DNA of 64,000 nt from contig CM063111.1 in NCBI GenBank assembly GCA_031841125.1, forward strand, positions 42,482,955 to 42,546,954, in the 5' to 3' direction. This DNA is from Acanthococcus lagerstroemiae. Lineage: Eukaryota > Arthropoda > Insecta > Hemiptera > Eriococcidae. A model generated the notes under the pieces. It saw nothing but the letters and a program-made list of their open reading frames with translations, was not told the DNA's origin and searched no databases. The position numbers and the translations under genes are program-made. Numbering within the stretch: position 1 is the stretch's first letter; each line of letters opens with the position of its first letter. Positions 25,201 through 31,200 of the stretch are shown here, in pieces.

Positions 25201-28200
25201 TAATAAATAAATACCATTAAAAAATAAATGAAAATAAATAAATAAACAGTAAATCTTCTGGTTGAGGATAAATATAACAAAATTCCTTTTCGTTTCCCTA
25301 GTTCCCAATTCATTAATTTGTAAACGGCGGATGGGGGCGGGGATCGGTAGTTTTTTTTCATGGCTTGGTTTTTTGTTTTTTTTGGTTTTTTTTTTGTTTT
25401 GTTTTTTTCTAGTTTTTTCCTCTTTTTTTCTAGTTTCCTTTTCTACTTTTATTTTGTTTTTTTTATTCCTTTTTATTTTGTTTTTGTATTTTTGACTTCC
25501 GATTTTCCTTTTCCAAATTGTTCTATCTAGTAGTTTTTTTTTTCTCATTTTATATTTTTTTTTAATCCGCGTAATTACACAAAAAATTCAAAAAATATTA
25601 TAATACAGCCTCGAAACGAACTCCGCTCAGTGAGTGCAAGAAAAAAAAGACGCAAATAAAGTTTTTCATAAGTTTCAAGTTTTCATATTAATTTCCTATA
25701 AATGACATTCTTTTGATTTCTCTTTCGGTTATTTCGGCCTGTATTTAATTAAACAATTCCTTCGCGATAAAACTCTGCTCGATTTTTTTTTTCGAAATAT
25801 GTACAGACGCCAATAACAATCTAAAAACTTTTCGTTTCATCAACATTCATACTTATGTTGTGATTATTCTCTTTTTGTTATTACTTCTGGCTTTCAAAAA
25901 TTATAACTGACCGTGCAGTTCTTATATTTTCGATTCGTTCTCCCTCTTTTAGATGACGGAAATTTTGGTTAACTTCGGGAGCGATGCTACTGAACGAGAG
26001 CATAATCGTTGGACTAGGGCTTTAAGAATAAGTCGATGGAAACATTATTGTTCCGCAGATATTTGTACGTAACATCATATGGATAATTACTCCATGATCA
26101 TATTATCAAATATTACACCGTTTTAAAGTAAAAAGTTGATCTCAATTATTTAGCCCGGAATCCAGCGGTTACAATTGGTGCCCCGGGTGAGGATAATGGT
26201 TTCGCGTTTTTCTTTTTCGACTCAATTTTGAATGTCGTTCGAAAAGTTCCTAGAAAACGGTTTTAACCGAGAGTATAAGCGTGTTCGAAATTTTTTGAAT
26301 TTGTTCTGATAAATTTTTGTGGTCTATTTTCGCAATGAATTTTAATTTCCAGTTTGCTTCGCTGAGGATTTGAGCTTTGGCCGTCGTGCTACCAGCTGCT
26401 TAGTTAAACCTCAAAGAGAATTAGGAAGAAGCATTCTTTCCCTATCGCTCCAATTCAAGTTAAACGCCGAGAACGGGCAAGCCGTACAGTCCGGTTGGTT
26501 TAAGACTTGATTTGAAGTTTCGCTAGGTAGAATAATTCAGATTCTTTTGTAAAGATTTCGAACTTTGAAATATTGTTCAGAAAAGTCGGGGATCGCCAAT
26601 TTTGAGGCTAGATTTGAAGTAACAAAAGATCGAGAAGAGGTGCTGACACTGAATACCCTAATTTATTTTTAATCGGGACGAAACCACCGAGTCGGAAAAC
26701 GAATTAACTTACAGTTTCTGCTTCCCTTTGGAGTTTCTGCGTTTCCTCGGAATGGTTGGTTTGATTGGTTTCTGCGTTTCCTCGGAATATTTGATTTGAT
26801 TGATTTCTGCTTCCTCGGAATATTTGATTTGATTGATTTCCGCTTGGATTCCGCACGGCTGACCGATTGTAAATGAGCCCGTGCGTTTACGGCTTCGAGA
26901 ATTAAAATATTTTCTTTTTGGTGAATCAACCGGTTAGTCAGAATTCGACCGGAGCACCAATAAACTATTTTACATTCTATCCCCTCCTGAAAAATAGGCC
27001 GTCCTCGACTGGTGAAAGGTCCTAAAGGGAAACTTATCACCTGAGGAAGCTACCGAGCTCGAGCTATAATCGTGGTGACAGAAACAATTATTGTAATAAA
27101 ACTAAGCATAAGTAACAAAATGTAACTACGTTAGTTTGGTATATGATCGAGCTAAGTGTTATATAATTATTGTGAATCGGAGGAAATGAGTAATTCACAT
27201 AATGGTAATAGAATTGCTGAGGAAGATGGAAGTAAAAAGTGAAAGAACTCGAAAAAAATTGCTGATTTTAATGTTAATGGACCCAAAATGCAAGAGTAAT
27301 GAATTTATCCGGTGTTGGTTAGAAATATGGCTGAGTATTCAAAAGTACAACGAGGAGGCATTAGTGTTGGAATACCTAAGTAGGTAGTTAGTTGTTCGTA
27401 TAAACCCGTGTTACGTGCGTGTTTTTTTTTTTGTTTTTTTTTTTGTCACAGTTCGAGACAGTAATAGTAGAGGGCAGTTGTGGTCACTACAGAAAAAACA
27501 ATAATCGGAATCAATTTAACAGGGCGTTCAGAAAATCAATTTTAGTACAAATTATATCAGAAAATTTTCACCTTTTTTCAATTTCCCGTGAAATTTGCTT
27601 GCTTAAGCTACTGCTTTTTTATTTGCAACGGAATGTATATATTAAATTTCCCATAAAAAAGGTCATCAACAATTTTCTCGTATCTGGATTAGAACTGCTC
27701 AAAATGGAGTTCAAGATATCCCCGTTAAGAATTATTACTTTTAAACACAGCTGGTTGGCCGAGTGGATAGCGCGTTGGTCTCGGAATCCGGAGGTCTCGG
27801 GTTCGAGCCCACGTAGCAACTCGCCAGATTTCGACCTAGGCCGGTTTTCCGGCCAGAAAGGAAGAGGGCTAAGACAGCCCTAACAGCCTCCTCGACGTCT
27901 CCGAAGTAATGCTCGAAAGGACGGATTCCAGGGCTTGGGTTAAAAGCAAATTAGAAAAAGAGATGCACAGACCTTATGAAGATGATAATCATCTTCTTCA
28001 GCTACTTTACCACTTCACCGAGTTATATCGTCTATGGGGCTTATTCATCTCCTTCCTTTCATCTGTTTAACCCATATTTGAAATTGAGGTCCATGCAATA
28101 AAGGGAGGGGGTTCTGGTATTTTGTAAAGTTTAATATGGATATCCAATAATTAGTTCTAAAGGTCGCTAAGTTTGGTTTTGGTATATTCCCCGAACTGCG

Positions 28201-31200
28201 GCGCATACCAATGGGCAGGTGGTGCAAGATGACAGTTGTGGTAACCACACGGAAAAAAATTGAAGATCATGGAAAGTGGTTGAACATGATTTTCATAAAT
28301 AAATTTCATTTAGTACAAAATTGTATTGGGAATTCGGTCTATTTACTATAACACTCGGAGGCGAGGTTGCTAATGACCTTTTTTATGGGAAATTTAATGT
28401 ACAGTCTATATTGCCAATGAAAAAGCAGTAACTTAAGAGGGCAAATTTCACGGGAAATTGAAAAAATGTGAAAATTTTCTGATATAATTTGTACTAAAAT
28501 TGATTTTCTGACCACCCTACGAACAGATTCCGACCATTTTTTTCTGTGGTTACCACAACTGCCATCTACCATTACCTACTGGTATCATATTTTTGTCTAT
28601 CTCCAGTTGTGAGAAGGAAAAAAATCGAAGATAGAAAACTTTTCAAATCTTGACCATAATTCAGCCCTTCAAAAGTTAGAGTATGCAAACGAATCTACAT
28701 ATTGTCGGTGTAGGTTGCCTACTTATCAGATAGAAGGGGGATCATTGCAAAAGAGACATTGTATATAGAAAAGTCCTTTGAGAAACACAGTTGTACCTAG
28801 CAAATGGAAAGAATTTGTACTTAATAATTTCTCATCGGATCAGTACACTTTAAATCCGTGTCCCATACATTTTTAACTAACGTAAGGACAGACACGAATA
28901 CATTTTTTGCCCCTCTCGACATTTTTTGAAAAGATAGATACTGTTTTCAGTTGCTGCAAAATACTCTGGCAGGTTCAAATAATGTACCCAGCCCCAATGC
29001 AGAAGCCAGAAAAAGAAAATAAAACTATATTCAGAAAACTAGTCCATTTTTTTGCATTAGCTTAACATAGCCAGTGGTGGATTTGAGGGAAAAGGCCTAG
29101 GTGGCAATTGAAAACTACACCAGTGTTGTGTTCTTACCTTCCTCAGTACAAACTTTTTAAGGGGGAGCAAGAGCCAAGAGAAGTCAATATTTAACGTTTA
29201 ACTACTTACGAAGAAGAGCAGAAAATTAGTAATTTTCTTACTGGGAAGCAAATTGAAAATTCGGAAGTTATTTGTGCGAAGGACTTCTCTTTGTGCAGTT
29301 GATAGACGATGGTTATAACCAAATATTCCCCACAGCTACACCTCCGGTACAAAATACGAGCTTGTAGAAAAAATTACTTTTGCCCCGAGTTGCCCTCCCC
29401 CTCCTCCCTGAAAAAGTAGTCACGCTACGGGCCAGCCTGAGAGTTTTAGAAGTCATGGCTTATCAACTCTTCAGAATGGACGTAAGAAGGTGGTTCTCTT
29501 TATAATACTCTGTGTATATGAAATAGTTCCTGTGGAAAACTAACCTAGTAAATTATTTATTCGTTTTCTAGTCAGATATTTTTCTTAACTGACGATTTTA
29601 TACAGCTGGTAGCATTCATTCCGTCGCAGAAGCGTTATTACTCATTCTTGATTCCACTCCGGAACCGCTGATACCTTACGGACTTCATTCAGATTGTCTA
29701 AATGCATCCGCGAATTACATTCAGTGTAAACAGGTAGAACTTTTCACGATTAATTTGTCTACCCTAAAAAGACCGCGACCTTTTCTAGCCGTATTCCTGC
29801 TGAAGAAACGTAAAATGTAGAAGATAGAATCAAAACCGACACTTGCCATTTTACTCCAAAGGCGCAAATAGGCAAAATACTGTTACAGGTGCAGCAAGAG
29901 ATGTTCCCAATGTATTGCAGCCGAAAAATTCAGCGTCGGCTTTTGGCTTAAACTTTTGATTTTGAGAAAATATATGGCTTGATACAGCTTTTAGCTTTCG
30001 GTTTTAGCTGTTGCCATACATTTTTTCTGGATTACAAAAAGCTGACTTTTGACTTTTTGATGGAAAATGTGGCTGAACACGGCTTCCAGCTTTTGGCAGG
30101 TTGCAGTACTATAGATATTCCTGCATCCGTGTACAGTATTTTCCTTATTCGCGCATTTAGAGTAGAATGACAAGTGTCGGTTTTATGATCCTAATCTCTT
30201 CAAATTCTCCCCCCCCCCTCTCCAAAACACACTTTAAAAGTATAGGACTTTCTTGAAAACTGATACCCACTCAATTCATTTATAATAATTCCTGTTTGTG
30301 CCTACTTGTAATCCATGCTTACATCTTCATCAATGAAAGTACATTTTTCACTTGAGTAGTAGATAGGGTTAACTTATCATTAGTGCCTGGCATTCGTCTT
30401 ACCAGTTAGGATCATAAGACTGGGCATTATACTTGATATGATGAGGATAGTACCACAGGGTAAATATGCTGTGTCCTGTCTTCATATTGGTTATTGTGGT
30501 CTGTTCTGTTTGTCCAATGTCTGTTGAGTTATTGTTATTGTTATGAAAAGTAGTTACTGTTTAAGTTCATTCTGGTGCTGATTAAATTGCTGATTTATCT
30601 TGATTACTTCCTATTGTTTTCATAATTTCTTTTCGTGGGTGTGTGTTATTTTGTATTGTTTTAAATTTGTATGTAAGTTCTTATTGTCACGTTTGATTAT
30701 CGTTTGAGTGTTTTCCAAAGAGTGATTTATCATCGCTCAGTATATTTAGTCATTCATGTTCTTTTATTCTAGTCATGAATTTTCTGCCAGTCTATGTGAG
30801 TCATGTTCCTGTGTTCATACTTTATAGTCTACTTTGTATACCTATTCTGTTGTAGTCCTTTTAGCCTTGTGTTTCTGTTGTGTTCCCATTTATTTGGTCA
30901 TCCTTTAGTTGTTTCTTATTCCATGTTTCTTCTTGTATTAGTCAATAGTCTTCAGTATCCTGTCAGTTTTCTTTCTTACCTATAGTATAGCTCCCGAGTA
31001 TTTTTCTTTTTCTCTGTTGAGATTGATAGTTATTTTTAATGACCATTTGTTTTATTTTGTTCGTCTCTTTTTGTTTATCACTATTACTATGTAATATAGG
31101 TATGTTAGTGTGGCAATAGTTATGTAGTGCTGTTTTTTTACATCTGTGGTGGTGGTAAGAGTCGTGTACTGTTACTTAGTCTGTGTGGGTTGGTTTTCCG

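Noticed and set aside
25177..25548. Lysine-rich minus-strand frame of 123 codons and its phenylalanine-rich mirror
   Set aside because: Translation of a T-rich low-complexity tract; no domain and no varied composition.
26669..27040. Minus-strand protein with [10 protein letters not shown] repeats
   Set aside because: The repeat comes from a 30-40 bp DNA tandem repeat; no domain, no start context and no splice support.
27751..27823. Functional tRNA gene
   Set aside because: A and B boxes are present, but acceptor and anticodon stems do not pair properly, and the sequence continues into a body repeated elsewhere. It is better explained as a SINE head.
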